The notes: generated from the letters alone by a model not told the origin. A DNA stretch of 64,000 bases from Sinonovacula constricta (GCA_007844125.1 CM017563.1:16755821-16819820); one strand, 5' to 3'; positions 26,156 through 38,052 are shown, counted from the stretch's first letter. Numbers and translations are program-made.

Positions 26156-26689
26156 TAAGGTGCCTATATATACTAGTATGGTTTATTCTCCTTTGCATTG
26201 CTACATATGACTGCTTCAACTGAGACATGAAGGTGAGGAGTATTGAGAACCTGTGATGAATACATGAACTTGTCTATAGTATTGAGGATTATCCTCGACG
26301 ATCTAGTACATTGTTTGTATTTACTCGGTTTACTTTGATACCATCAGAAAATAATGAGTAAACAAATAGCATTCAAAAACTTGTCTTGGTCTTAAATAGT
26401 TTGCTGGGTATCCGTTGTACTTTAAACTCTCTCGTGATAAATATTTTTCACTCTACTTGTTTTATACACGTTTCTATCTCATAAAACTGATCTTTATCAG
26501 TCAAAAAATACTTTTGAATCATAAAGAGGAATATATGAACAACATTTTCGTTGAAGTAAAAAGGGGATTTCCAGATTTTAACCCCAAAAATCCCACCTGA
26601 TATTGTTATCAAAAACGGTATCTTATTGTTGTGTTTGTTTTGTTTTTAAAGAGATCACAGGGACCATCTATCCTCATCCTAGCGACGTC

Positions 26690-26872
26690 CAGCTATTTGG
26701 TAAAGGAAGACCCCAGATAAATGTGTGGGTAGAAGCACCGGCGCACCGCAAGCCAGCTGGAAGACGTCCCACACATTAGGTATTTCGCCCCGAACGGGAC
26801 TTGGACCCCCGCGACGGGATGGTTAGCAGTCAGAGTAGCTACAAATCGGCGACACTACCTACTTTAACCTAA
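26690..26872 (-). mobile_element. tRNA-derived SINE, family B, copy 2
   Basis: The body 'gtgggtagaagcaccggcgc' with 'accgcaagccagctggaaga' matches 11,730-11,775. The tRNA-like head is to the right (minus strand GGTAGTGTCGCCGATTTGTA; box B-like GGGTCCAAGTCCCG). It is longer and better preserved than the 11.7-kb copy in the region between the boxes, where it has an extra arm. Confidence 0.75.
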
Positions 26873-29800
26873 AATATATCGAAACTCCATTGGAATAGCT
26901 TGACATATATACACAGTTATACAAATATGTATTACTGCTCGGATTCAATCATTATTTAAATCAAATACTCGATGAACGTGTCCTTTTTCCTTCTACACGC
27001 GTTTATTTATGAAGGGAATTGTTGTTTATATTATGAATTAGTTTACAATTATTATTTCAATGGTTATAACATTAGTTTATCAAGATTAACATTTAAATGA
27101 CATGAAAGGATATACTAAAGATGTGGCCAAGAAGGATTACGAAGCAGAAGACGTGAATGCATCTCGTAAAAAGTCTTATTCATTGTGAGCATTTAAATAC
27201 GTTTAACAGTGTTTATATAAGGTCCATTTAATGTTTACGTTATTCTAAAATTCTTTAAGCGATAACCTGTAGGTCAACTTGGCGCTTTCCATTCTAAGAT
27301 AACAGTTTGAGATTTGCAGCTGAGCCTTATTGACACTGTGCACCCGTGTGCTATAAATACGACATTTGATACTTCTTCAATCGTTATGCTGAGACACTTT
27401 AGTGCAACTTTTTTAATATTGTGTTGATCAATCAGACAGTATTCAAATGTCGTCCTTGACGCGTTTAAAATGCGCTAGCTAACAGTTGATCGATATTCTA
27501 AAACAGGATTCATGAAATAATGTGTTTTGTATCCGCATATAGGTAATTATGTACTTTATTTGTACATCTTCCCGCTAAATAAAATATTTACTTCGGAATA
27601 TACAGAGAAAACAAACACAAATAATTTGTAAAAAAATTACCCTTTAAACATTAAAACAAACTTTTACCTATGTATTTTAACAGACTGAATGAAAAAAAAG
27701 ATTTTTAACAGTATTTATCTTGTTAATGTTGTAGTGCATTGGGTTGGCTTACCACATGAAGCCAGTTCGAATTCTATGTATGTATGTTTAGCGATTCGAT
27801 TATTCTCTACATGTTAACTAAATCAATATTTTGCATGAATGAAAACAAGAACGGTCTTGCCAAGTTGTGCATACTTTGAACAGAACAAAATGAAAACAAC
27901 ATTAAGTTAAAAAAATGAAAAAGAAGAAATACTTTTACAGTGACTGTAAATAGCTATTATCGGGATGATTTATTGTATGTTGTAATACGGATACGACACA
28001 TTAAATAATGTTTGTATTAACGAAAACATGGCATTGTCGTATGATACATAAGACAAACCAGAAAAACAAACATCGACTTATAAATCAAGTACTGTTTCTC
28101 CAAACTATTAAATGAATTTACAAGTCGTCCGTCGGTACAAGGGTCGGAATTCTTGCATGCAGTCATACAATTGAAATATAGTTTGATAGGCATGTTTCAA
28201 ACGTGGATAAGCATGTTGAGTATGTTACAGTTTGATATCAGTTATATTTCGATTGCAGCATTTTTAATCCGAATATGTGGTATGATTTATCATCGTATTA
28301 TTATTTACTTCATGCTGCATGGGGCGTCCTTGTGTTATGACGTTTTGTGTGCGTGTTATTGATTAAATGTTTTACAACTTATCATGGTAAGGTGTAAAAT
28401 ATAACAGACAATGCCCACCAGCCTAGTGTACAATAATGCACCGCAGCCCCAAAATGGGTATTTGCCTTTCTTTCTTTCTTTACCAGTTCTTTGATAATTA
28501 GCATAACAATCAGAACTGGTAATAATAATAAAGTGTACTTTTAATTTTAGCATTTATATGCTAAATTCTAATTCTATGTTATTGACAATAATATATAAAT
28601 GTGTAGGTACACTTTAATTCGCAAACTTTAAAATCATGCAGAGGCAAATTTGATTTATTTTGAAATAATTTCAGTATGCTTGTGTATGTGTGTATGCATT
28701 TTTAACTAAATGAAACCATTACAGCTTGTATAATTGGCAGAATGCTGATCCTAAACAATAAGCCATCCAGATATGAAAGCAAAGAAATTGTTTTACATTT
28801 GTTAGAATGACTGATGATATTTAACAAGCTTTGTTAACTTTTGTATACATGACTCTACTCACTGTTGCGAAATAGAAGCTCCGATTTATACAACGGTATG
28901 TGTATACACTACGTCGTATCATTTGTATATTTTAAATAATTATATTTAGTTTGTGACGGGTGAATATAAATCTTTTAATATAGTTCGCGCATTGTTTTTT
29001 TACAAGAGCATCAATCTTTTTGGTGTCTCGAGATGCTATACCTGATCAGAAATTGACATCAAGAGGATTGTGAGACCTAAATCTGTGGCGATCTTACCCT
29101 TTATCAATGTATGTTTGTATTCCCATACGCGCTGGGGAAGGACAGGATGGGCGTGGCTACTGCCAAGACCACATTACGGGCTTCTGAGATAATTATGATA
29201 TTTTATCCTGAACACACATTGTTTTGTTCACCTGGGGAGATGGACCCGACTTTTTAATTTCGATCTGGAGAGAAGCCACTTACAATATAGTTGCAGTTGG
29301 ACAATGTTTCCCAAACAATTCGTGATTCTGGTCTTAATAATGGTAGAAGTAATATGTCGTGTTAACAGGTTAGCCTATATTAACAATCAGTCGGCTTCCA
29401 ACCCTACTTTGCGTCCAAAGTTTGCCATGTTTTCTATTGCAGGCGATTCTTCGTAATTACTCATTTAAAGAAACCCATTCAAAGGAAAATTAATTCTTAC
29501 TTTTTCCGTTTGATTAGTCACAAGCTGTCGCATTGAACTTTGCCTTTCATATCTAGGTCATCACGAAATGCATTTCTTCTCCGCTTATCTAGATAACCGA
29601 AACTGGACTCACTAACACGCACTGTACTATCCTCTTTAAATTACAATTACATTGTACAATTACATATAACAGTTTACTGTTTGTTGCCGATATTGGTTAG
29701 GAAAATTCAAATATAACTGAGGACTTCTGAGCAGGTCAATTCAAAAGCTACCTCAACGCACTTAATATACACTTCGTAAAAGGTATTCTTAAGAAATGAA

Positions 29801-30130
29801 AATAAATGACAAAGATGTGCGAAAAAATACTACTTTAAGTATAATTATGACGTAAGCAGTCGTATTTCATTGACAACTTGCTTCTATACTGTAATGAATG
29901 TGAACAATGATTTGTATAGTGTACGAGGGGTAATGTGGCTCTTTCTTTGTCTCTTTGTCAAAAAATAATAGAAAAAAGTAACATCCTGACAGATTTACGC
30001 CAGGGTATGCTAATTTAATAATCACATTGTCAATATTTTCCAACATCTTATACCTCTTGAAGAGATAGAGCATGTTCCAGTCATGGTCCTTAGCGTATTC
30101 TTCGTCATACCCAAAAGGCTCGGGCAGTTT
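26873..30130. other. gene-free stretch
   Basis: No exon, RNA gene or clear repeat recognised. Frames at 28,153-28,362 (plus) and 28,356-28,553 (minus) have no recognisable domain. Confidence 0.4.
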
Positions 30131-30134
30131 TGCC

Positions 30135-30462
30135 GACCTAATCGACAGGAATACATGTTGGTATTTTCTGTCTGTTTGTGTTTGGGTTTATCGTCCCACC
30201 AGCAGTATTTCAGTTATCTGGAGACGTTGTCCACTTGAAGCAGATATAGTGATGTCTTCACTGTCTATAGCATACCGTGAAGACCTGGCATGATACCGCA
30301 CCCAGTCACATTATCATGACCGGGCCAAGCAGTCGTAGAACTACCCTTATATTTGCTTAAGCGTTAGCAATGGAGCTATACCACTACCATTTTAACGACT
30401 ATGATATGTCGTGGCCCGGGATCGAACCCGTTTTACCGATTGCGCTACCAGGTCAGGTTGTT
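30135..30462 (-). mobile_element. tRNA-derived SINE, family A, longest copy
   Basis: On the minus strand the element starts at about 30,460 with a tRNA-like head: TGGTAGCGCAATCGGTA (box A) and GGTTCGATCCCGGG (box B). The spacing between the boxes is unusually short, as if part of the head was deleted. It ends near 30,165 with TGGTGGGACGATAAACCCAA-type sequence. The same 3' end recurs alone at 41,255-41,335, 46,530-46,590, 50,886-50,935 and 60,340-60,392. A Pol III head plus a shared 3' end that is often 5'-truncated fits a SINE moved by a LINE partner. Confidence 0.7.
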
Positions 30463-31525
30463 GGTATTGAATAAATCGAACAGACATTGTTTTATTTTTA
30501 AATGCTATAGCCTTAAAGTAAGATGAAACCTTATTGCAAACACAATAATCGCTTATTAGATAAGCCAATACAAATCAGTTTAATCTATAGTGAACAAGAA
30601 AATAATACTCTCCACTATTAGTGTGCCTAAAGCAAGGTCTTATGAACAAAGGGGCATATACTGCCTCTCCTTATTATAACAGTGTACAAGGCATATACTT
30701 CTTTATTTTTTTCTGCGAATCACGTCGATATATAGTGAAAACAACAATGTTACCATCCTTCACAAGGCCGGATTCTCGGGCGGGTGTCTTCAAACTACCA
30801 CTTTATGAGTTTATGAAATAAGAAGGGTGAGCGATATCTGGTTCCGTAATAACCGATAGTAAGGTGCTATAAATCTAGATCATCGCGTACAATGCAAGAC
30901 TAATGCATTGCGCCTTATTTAATGTGTTTCTATCATAATACCATCAAACTCATTAGTGTATATATATTCATTTAAACTTGAATTGTATTGACTTAATAAT
31001 AATGACATTTAGCATACTATTTATCATATAACATTGTTACACTTTTTATTTTCTTTAGACGTAAGACATAAAACTAAATATAACACGCCCGAGAATTGTC
31101 ATTTAAACTAGTTTCTACATACTATAAAATAGATCTATGTAGAGATTATCATACAAGATTTACGGGCTATCAAATTCATCGAACACAAATGTTTTAATGA
31201 AAATGGTTTATAAAAAGGATAAAACGTGCGAGTACATGTATAGGTGTAGCGATTGATTTGTGACAACCCGAGAAGATGGACATAATGACTTATGTCTAAT
31301 CCTAGTTCTGGTATGACATATATGTATTAACATGGGTATTTAAAAAAATAATAAAACTTAGAAACTAATTCTGACATGTATACACTGAGAATATATTGTT
31401 GCATTAGGTTACTCACAAAATATTCCGTTGGTTAAATTCTGATTGGCCACGGTAAAATTTTATAATATAAGGTAAACTGTAGTTCTATTATTAATAATCA
31501 TTTATGCAATAAGTAAAGTTTTTCA
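30463..31525. other. gene-free stretch
   Basis: No supported exon; the frame at 30,621-30,821 is unassigned. Confidence 0.4.
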
Positions 31526-31529
31526 AAAT

Positions 31530-32620
31530 ATCTCTTGGCGTTGCGGCGTAGATGCCGCTTACCGCAACAGGTGTGCACGATTTTTCCGAACCCTGACTCT
31601 GATCTGAAAAACGGGAAGTGATTTAAAAAAACGGAGACCAGATTCGTGCTCTGTACCCAAAATATTCGCATGAGACAGTTTGCTTGAAGTTTTTAAGCAA
31701 TGTTGACTTGACCCACGATTGGCCTAATGGGGTGTAAGGGGGTGTCATCGATCGCGTTTCTCAAAGGAATATTCGTATAGACAGATTGCCCAACTTCTGT
31801 TTCTAAGCTCAACCATGTGTGCTTAACACGGGTCCGCTGTTGCTTATGTGCTATTTCATAGCGTTTTCCGGGTGCGCATGATTTTTCCAAACCTTATCTC
31901 TGATCTACAGAACGGGAACAGATTTCCATAAACGGACACCGGATTCATGCTTTGCACCCAAAATGAACTCTGGTATATAAATTGGGTTAATGTTTGGAGC
32001 ATATTATATTTGAACCAGAATTGGTAAAATTATTAAGGGGTTCCTACGTTGAACCAGGTGTGCTGAGCACGAATCCTTTGTTACTTTTAATCTATCGACA
32101 AGTGTTTTGCGTACACGTCAGCAGCGCACTATTTTGTCTGGGCCTTATTTCTGATTTGGATAACTGTAAGGGTATAAAAACGGACATCGCATTCGTGCTC
32201 TGCACCAAAAGCCGTCTCTGATACACAGGTTGGGTAACTGCCTTGAGTAAAGCTGAATTGAAGCAGTATTTGTAAAAATCGTAAGTGGGATAGGATTGAC
32301 GTTTGCGCTTTTACACCGGAATATTCTGTTTAAGACAGGTAGTAATACTTGTGTTCCTATCCTATGTTGAATCCGGTGTTACTTTTGGTCTATATCCAAG
32401 CATTTCGGCACACAAGCAACTTTCCGCAACAGTTTCGCACTATTTTTCCCAGCCCTATCTCTAACCTCCAAAATGATAAGAAATTTCAAAAACGGACACA
32501 GCATTTGAAATCGGAAGGATGCGTTTTTCAACGGAATAAAGACGGCTCAGCTCTTGTACCAACATAAACTAGGTGTGCTGAACACGAATCGTACACGCCG
32601 CTTTACACAACAAGTGAGCC
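31530..32620 (+). repeat. diverged tandem array, about four units of 245-310 bp
   Basis: Anchor phrases recur in order. 'aaaacgga'-type sequence followed by 'ccagattcgtgctct' occurs near 31,636, 31,932, 32,180 and 32,482. 'tgatctgaaaaacggg'-like sequence precedes it each time, and 'gtgtgctgagcacgaatc'-like sequence occurs at 31,815, 32,060 and 32,573. Spacing is about 300, 248 and 310 bp. Units are strongly diverged and give no conserved frame. The array lies immediately 3' of the receptor-like exon 3 (minus strand), where the missing next exon might be expected. Confidence 0.75.
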
Positions 32621-32840
32621 CTTCTTACATAACTTGATAATTGCTGGTATTTCTGCGCTACATATTCAGGGTGAAGGGGAAAGTGGTATGGATTTGTTTA
32701 TGCTTACTTTTTCACGGCATCAGTATAATATGCTGGGATTTGGTTATCATAATGTTTGGAGCCACTTTAGGATGTTGTCCAAGACAAGACAATCCATTAT
32801 TATTATAATCATGTTTGTGCTTTTGTAGCGACGAGTATAC

Positions 32841-33639
32841 CTCTATAGGCAATACAACGATGACTCGCCGAGAACGTGACAACTTTTAGCAAAGTGTCTT
32901 CAAGACAGATTCTGACGGATTTTTGCCCATTAGCCTTAATTGATATTTCATACTCGAGGTAGAATAAAAATCTCTGTTGTTTCTTCAGAAAGACAATATT
33001 TGCTTCTTCTACATGTTCGTAATCGTCTGGTTTTAGTTCAACTCTTGGACAAATAATGTGCTTTGTTAGAGAGAGTGATCTTTCGCTGCTGGGGGTCTTC
33101 TTCGTAAAAGAAATATCAAAGGTATCAAAAACTGGAACCGAAATATTAAACGGATACAAACGTTCCATTAACATAGGCTGAATGATATCAAGAAATTCTG
33201 GAATCAATGCATTGCCGCTTAGACGAAATGTATATTTTGCGAATTCCTGCTTTGCCTGTGAGCAATTTGTAGGGCTGTAACATAAACTAAACGGTTCATT
33301 GATGGTGCGTGATACTTCAGAGTACAGCCAATCTGGCTTAGTAAGGCTCTTAGGATAGTACAGTGTCACAAACAAATATTCCGAGTTATCAAAGGCATTT
33401 GATGACGTATTGGCAATTATAATTGTATCGATTTCCCAATCGGACCACGGGGATCGGAGCCATGTTGTGTGAAACTGTGACAACGGTAGCTCTCTCAGAT
33501 TTATGTTTGATAATGGCTTCAGGAGTAAGTGTAGGAGCATGGGTAGTAGATTTGTCTCAGTAACCATGAACTGACACACGCCCTCACTGTTGTACGACTG
33601 CCATATGGGACATAGTATAGGTCTGCATTCAGTAATGTC
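32841..33639 (-). CDS. orphan-receptor-like cysteine-rich ectodomain, exon 3
   Basis: Open exon of 266 codons plus one base. The acceptor is TTTATGCAG|GACATT at 33,639 (phase 0) and the donor AGAG|GTATAC at 32,841 (phase 1). Its start DITECRPILCPIWQSY, joined to the previous exon's CEDGKFQ, gives a C-x(6-8)-F-x-x-x-x-E-C-R-P-x-x-C arrangement that I associate with extracellular parts of molluscan Methuselah/secretin-like orphan receptors. N-glycosylation sites are NTS, NCS and NIS. There is no transmembrane helix in this exon. The family call is from pattern memory and is less certain than the exon call. Exons encoding seven helices were not found between here and 21 kb. Confidence 0.7.
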
Positions 33640-34372
33640 CTGCATAAAGACGGAAAGAAAACAACATTTAATCTTTTTGTATTAACTGTTAAAGATTGTA
33701 AGAACAATGACGTCAGATATAGCAGGACGTATGCGGTACACACAATGAATAAGTAGCCATAAAAAAAGAAAGATCAAAGACAACTGTTCTGATACTTATG
33801 GTCGAAGGTTCGAACCACAACAGGTTCAATCATTTTAAGTATTATATTTTTCTCTTCAATAACCATTTGTGTAATAAGTCTATGCGTGTTTAAGAAAAAG
33901 TTATACCCTTTTTAAAATAACAGATATAGAATGTGATTCAGTTAAAACCGCTTTAAAAAAACAGAACCTTCAGGTCAACGTATCGAAACAAGGTGCATTC
34001 ATTGGCATGCCATTTTGATATCATGCGCGTCGTTTGCCGCGTTTGCTAACTTTAATGTTAAGTTCGTTTCTGAAAAAGCAGCCCAGGATTAACTTTAAAA
34101 TTTTACTCTCAGAACCGCAATCCATTTTAGAGTGCATGCACGCTTAAATCAAGTGGATAGTAATGTCTCTAGCAGTAAAACGAAAAGCGCACTGTCTACG
34201 AAAACCATTGCTTATATATAGCATAATTAATAAAACTTCTGTCCTTTCGAAAAGTATTCATGTGACAGACTGAAATATCTAGGTCTTAACAAATTGTTTG
34301 TTGTGTCACAAGAAATATATATATTTCTCACAATTGCCAACGATACAAAAACATATTTGAAAATGAATTTAC

Positions 34373-35025
34373 CTGGAATTTACCGTCTTCACATGCAATG
34401 GGTTTTGCGAGGTGGCTACTAAATCCTTGTAGTTTGGCATCATAATCGCGACTGAGCAGTACAGACATTGACGTTGTCGTATAACGACTCAAAATCGGAA
34501 TAGTATTTTGGTAAGGACAGACCATTTTTCCTGGAATGAGCAAATTGCCGCTGCAAATAAAACAGAAAACATTCGCATACACTTCGACTGAATAGCCAAA
34601 TATATACGGAGAATAGAATCCACTTTGACACGCGTTTATAACTTCCTGGTTCGTCATGGCGATATTAGTTCCGGCTAAGGAAAAGTTTCCAAAAGTGCTG
34701 CGGACTTTGTTAAAACAAATTTCCTTGAAGACATGTTCTGTAACGGCAGGAGGAGGGTAAAATAATGTGTAACAATCAGATTGGCCTAACATACTTAGTG
34801 GAGATGAAATGTCTGAAATTGTGATCCGCTGACGGCGAGTAAAACCCCATTTACAGGTGGCAAATGTGTCCCAAGGGATACCGTCTTCTACGCCATCTTG
34901 ATGAGCACAAAGCCGGTTCTTGTAGATAAGTCCCGTCTTTATAGAATAGACAGGGTCCGTGCTGCCCCAAGGTGCAACTAAAGCATCTCCACAAGGTATT
35001 ATTTTGTCTTGAGAGTTGTTCAAAC
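34373..35025 (-). CDS. orphan-receptor-like cysteine-rich ectodomain, exon 2
   Basis: Open exon of 653 bp. The acceptor is TTTCTGCTCTAACAG|GT at 35,025 (phase 1) and the donor TTCCAG|GTAAAT at 34,373 (phase 0), which fits exon 3. The protein has the motif YKNRLCAHQDGVEDGIPW, close to the Y-R-N-x-x-C-A-x-C-N-x-x-x-D-x-x-x-W signature common in mollusc orphan GPCR ectodomains, and later YANVFCFICSG, which resembles the second Y-x-N-x-x-C-x-x-C copy. Spaced cysteines and sites NNS and NFS suggest a disulfide-linked, secreted or surface domain. The intron to exon 3 is 733 bp. Confidence 0.75.
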
Positions 35026-35636
35026 CTGTTAGAGCAGAAATGCCAAAGTACAATAGTGGCCGTGAATATTTATTGAGTGTAGGTGATATTGATCAGTGAA
35101 TGGTTTCAATTTTCAACCTAGGCGTGATAAATGCTTTTATAATATCCAGCTGTATAAACATCGTCTTGAGCGATGTAGATTTGCTATCGACCCCATAGCA
35201 TAGACGATGTGACGTGTACACTAAATACATTTGAAATACAATTAATTAAATTGAAATTGAAATTATGAGAAGCTGAATATTAAGTATTTAGTAATCAACC
35301 CAACCTAACCAAACTGTAGCTTTTTAGAGTAATTAAAGGTAATTATATTTAAAAGTAGTAGTGTAATAAATGGGGCATTCTTCCGCAAATGACATAACAC
35401 TAGGGAGATTACGAGACAAATACAAACCAGCACAATAACAAAGTAATTCAAATCAAGAAGTAAAGGGTACCGTAGTCTGGCCAAAGTGACCCTTAGTTAA
35501 TCCATAAGAAAAACGTATAATTGCCAGTCGAAACCTTTCGAGGTAATAGCAAAGATCATGTCGAAATAAAATGTAAACAAGGCTCCGGACGAAATGTATA
35601 ATAAAACTACATACATCTAGCATGACTAGACTACAC

Positions 35637-35705
35637 TCAATGGCGCAGTCAGTAAAGCACTGGACTTGCGTACTAGAATTCACGGATTCAAATTACACAC
35701 ACAAA
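35637..35705 (+). mobile_element. tRNA-like SINE head fragment
   Basis: 'aatggcgcagtcagtaaagc' (box A-like) and, about 40 bases later, 'cacggattcaaattacac' (box B-like). A related piece lies at 42,795-42,850 ('gaagcactggattattactc' then 'ctggttttaacc'). It lies in the intron between receptor-like exons 1 and 2. Confidence 0.5.
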
Positions 35706-36090
35706 AATGTATTTTATGTTGGTATTATAACATTTCTTGTTTGCTTTTTGTTGTTATTTTGTCCATTTGTCACAACTCCAAACCTTTACCGACGAATAAA
35801 TTTTGATATTAATTTTACTACATTCAAAATAAAACTGAAGTGAATATTAAAAGACTACGTGCCAGCGGTATACTTGCTTTAAATAAATATCAAATATATA
35901 TTACACGTAAAATATGCGTGCAAATAAAGTTTGTTTTATATAAAGTATAAAAAAGATTAGTATGATGAATTAAATAATCACTATAACAAGATTTAACAAG
36001 ATTTAAGTATGCCATATCTGTCACCGAACTTAAGTTAGAGAATATTGTTTCGTGGCGCTGACAAAAGAGTGTGAAAAAAAATCTACTCAC

Positions 36091-36272
36091 CCAAACAACA
36101 CTGCTGGTAAGGGTCTTGTATATTAATAGGAGACTTCCGACTTCCTGCGACACAACTCCCTGCCTGGACAATATGGCTCCATGTCCTCTGGAAGTAAATT
36201 CCTGAGTAGATTTGGCTCTGTGTCACCATGACAAGTCAGAATCAGAGAGAATCCCAGCATTAACAAAATCAT
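36091..36272 (-). pseudogene. exon 1 (signal peptide) of the receptor-like gene, with apparent frameshift
   Basis: From the ATG at 36,272 (A at -3) the frame encodes the hydrophobic signal peptide MILLMLGFSLILTCHG, then a mature start containing LLPEDMEPYCPGRELC, and stops at 36,123. A strong donor TTTGG|GTGAGT lies beyond that stop at 36,091. The sequence just before it, in the other frame, reads INIQDPYQQCCLG, matching the expected C-C ending of this domain and joining exon 2 in phase. The exon from ATG to donor is 182 bp, one base off the length needed. A one-base indel between about 36,125 and 36,150 explains both facts. It may be a real null allele or pseudogene, or an assembly error. 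The decayed paralogue at 54.6 kb supports the second frame. Confidence 0.65.
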
Positions 36273-36354
36273 GTTGTTTTTTTTAATCACCATATAAATA
36301 AAAGATAAAGTTATGCAAATATATAAAAGTTCGAGATTCAAACTAAAGAACAAA

Positions 36355-36455
36355 ACACGTTGTTGTTTTTTGTTGTTGTTGTTTTGTGTTTTTGTGCTGT
36401 TTTTTTTTTGGTGTGTTTTCTGTTGTTTTTGTGTGTTTTGGGTTTGTTTCTTTTG
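36355..36455. repeat. G/T-rich low-complexity tract (5' side of the receptor-like gene)
   Basis: TTG/TTTTG/GTGTTTT-rich sequence of about 100 bp. On the minus strand it is A/C-rich and lies within 200 bp upstream of the ATG at 36,272, so it may be 5' UTR or promoter-proximal sequence. The glutamine/lysine/asparagine-rich extension it would encode upstream of the signal peptide is not credible protein. Confidence 0.8.
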
Positions 36456-36459
36456 CAAT

Positions 36460-37510
36460 CCTTATTATCCACTTCCTATCAACTTGGTTTACTTAGTTTC
36501 TTATTATCCAATTAATACACCAATTAACTCTTATTTAAATGTACACTATCTCTATAACAGAGAAAGACGTGTTGGTTTCAATTAAATTAACATCCGTATA
36601 TGGTTTTGTTAATAATTTACAAGCTAGGCAGCAACCAATTCTCCTTCTCCTTTATATATTGCTGACTATATGTCACATGAATGAGTCCAGGTACAACTCT
36701 GTTCGTAGTTCATTGCGAATAAGTTATGATTGGCATTGAGAATTCCAATACCTTGCACAACAGAAGGGTTCCAATAATCGTATCTCTGACACGGAAACAT
36801 ACGTTGGCATGACGCTCGCTATTAAAATATTACATTCGGAACGCCTAGGCCATTTATACTGAATAGAATTAAGCAGATAATGTGGGGCTCTTTCCAATAT
36901 GGTCGCTGTTACTTTTGAACAATTTAACCTGTTAGATGGACAAAGTTCAGATGTGCTTAAGTCCCGGCGGCTATGTTTTCGTGTAATGTAGATAACATTT
37001 GCGTCGGGACGGGGTCCGCGGTCGGCGTTTCAACGTAACTTCAAAGATCTGGTCACGGGTTAATATACATCTGACATATTGCAACTACTACAGCGATCGT
37101 TACCACAACGATGCCTGTTCCCGGAATGTCAAACCACGTGTCATCTGTGTAATATTAAGCTGAATAAAAACTGACCTTTTTTTCTTGACTTGCATAATCT
37201 TGTGGCACAATTCTTAAAGCCATTATACTTCTGACAGATGCAGATTGTTGTTCCTGCTCCTTGACGAGTTTGAATAATATGTGATTGAAAAAAAATACAA
37301 TTTAAAATGTATTTGTTGATAGATGTAGAAGCTAGGTAGTAAAAGAAGAAAGAAGACATTATTTTAATATAAGCACATATAAAACTTGTCTTTTGTTAGA
37401 TTTGAACCAAGGACATCTGTTATGGCAAGCCAAACATTTTATAGACTGTACATGTACCACATATCCCTGATAAATTCTTATCTGATGTTATTGTACATTG
37501 CGATCGACAA
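36460..37510. other. gene-free stretch upstream of the receptor-like gene
   Basis: No further exon recognised. A relatively GC-rich patch lies at about 36,960-37,035. Confidence 0.35.
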
Positions 37511-37516
37511 AATATT

Positions 37517-37783
37517 ATTATTTCAATTTTAACATACCTTACGTTATGATTTTGGCATTAATTGGCAGTTTTGTCGAGTTTTGTTGTATTAAAGTTGGGC
37601 CTAATAACGAGTCAATCGCATTTTTTTTCGCCAGCCTCCGTCGCCTCACATGCCGCGGTGCTGTGCGGATTATGTTGTTTCGCGGCAGAAAGCATTGTTT
37701 TAAAAAAGAAAGCAAAAACACCTAAGCAACTTTCGAAGAAACAATATATGTTGCAACCATAACAAGTTGAAGCTAGATACTAT
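37517..37783 (+). repeat. tandem duplication, unit 1 (with 37-bp hairpin insert)
   Basis: Close match to 37,813-38,045: 'cataccttacgttatgattt', 'ttggcagttttgtcgag', 'gagtcaatcgca', 'ttttaaaaaagaaagcaaaa' and 'cacctaagcaactttcgaag' recur with few differences. Unit 1 holds 37 bp (37,651-37,687) that unit 2 lacks exactly. That segment begins TGCCGCG and ends CGCGGCA, a perfect 7-bp inverted repeat. Confidence 0.9.
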
Positions 37784-37812
37784 TAGTTAGTGTGGAAATA
37801 GAAATGATATTA

Positions 37813-38045
37813 ATATTTCAATTTAACATACCTTACGTTATGATTTTGGTATTAATTGGCAGTTCTGTCGAGTATTGTTGTATTAAAGTCTGGTCTTATG
37901 ACGAGTCAATCGCAATTCTTTTCGCCAGCCTCTGTCGCCTCACAGAAAGTATTGTTTTAAAAAAGAAAGCAAAAACACCTAAGCAACTTTCGAAGTAACA
38001 ACAATATATTTTGCACCCATTACACGTTGGAGCTAGAAGCTATTA
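37813..38045 (+). repeat. tandem duplication, unit 2
   Basis: Second unit, about 296 bp after the first. It reads straight from 'cctcaca' to 'gaaag' where unit 1 has the 37-bp segment. High similarity suggests a younger event than the other tandem duplications in the window. It ends right at the left arm of the 61-bp inverted repeat. Confidence 0.9.
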
Positions 38046-38052
38046 GTAGTTA

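Noticed and set aside
30400..30460. tRNA gene on the minus strand
   Set aside because: Boxes A and B are present but much too close together to fold as a tRNA; the shared 3' body identifies a SINE.
36273..36458. N-terminal Gln/Lys/Asn-rich extension of receptor exon 1
   Set aside because: It reads through the low-complexity A/C-rich tract; the ATG at 36,272 directly precedes a good signal peptide and is the better start.
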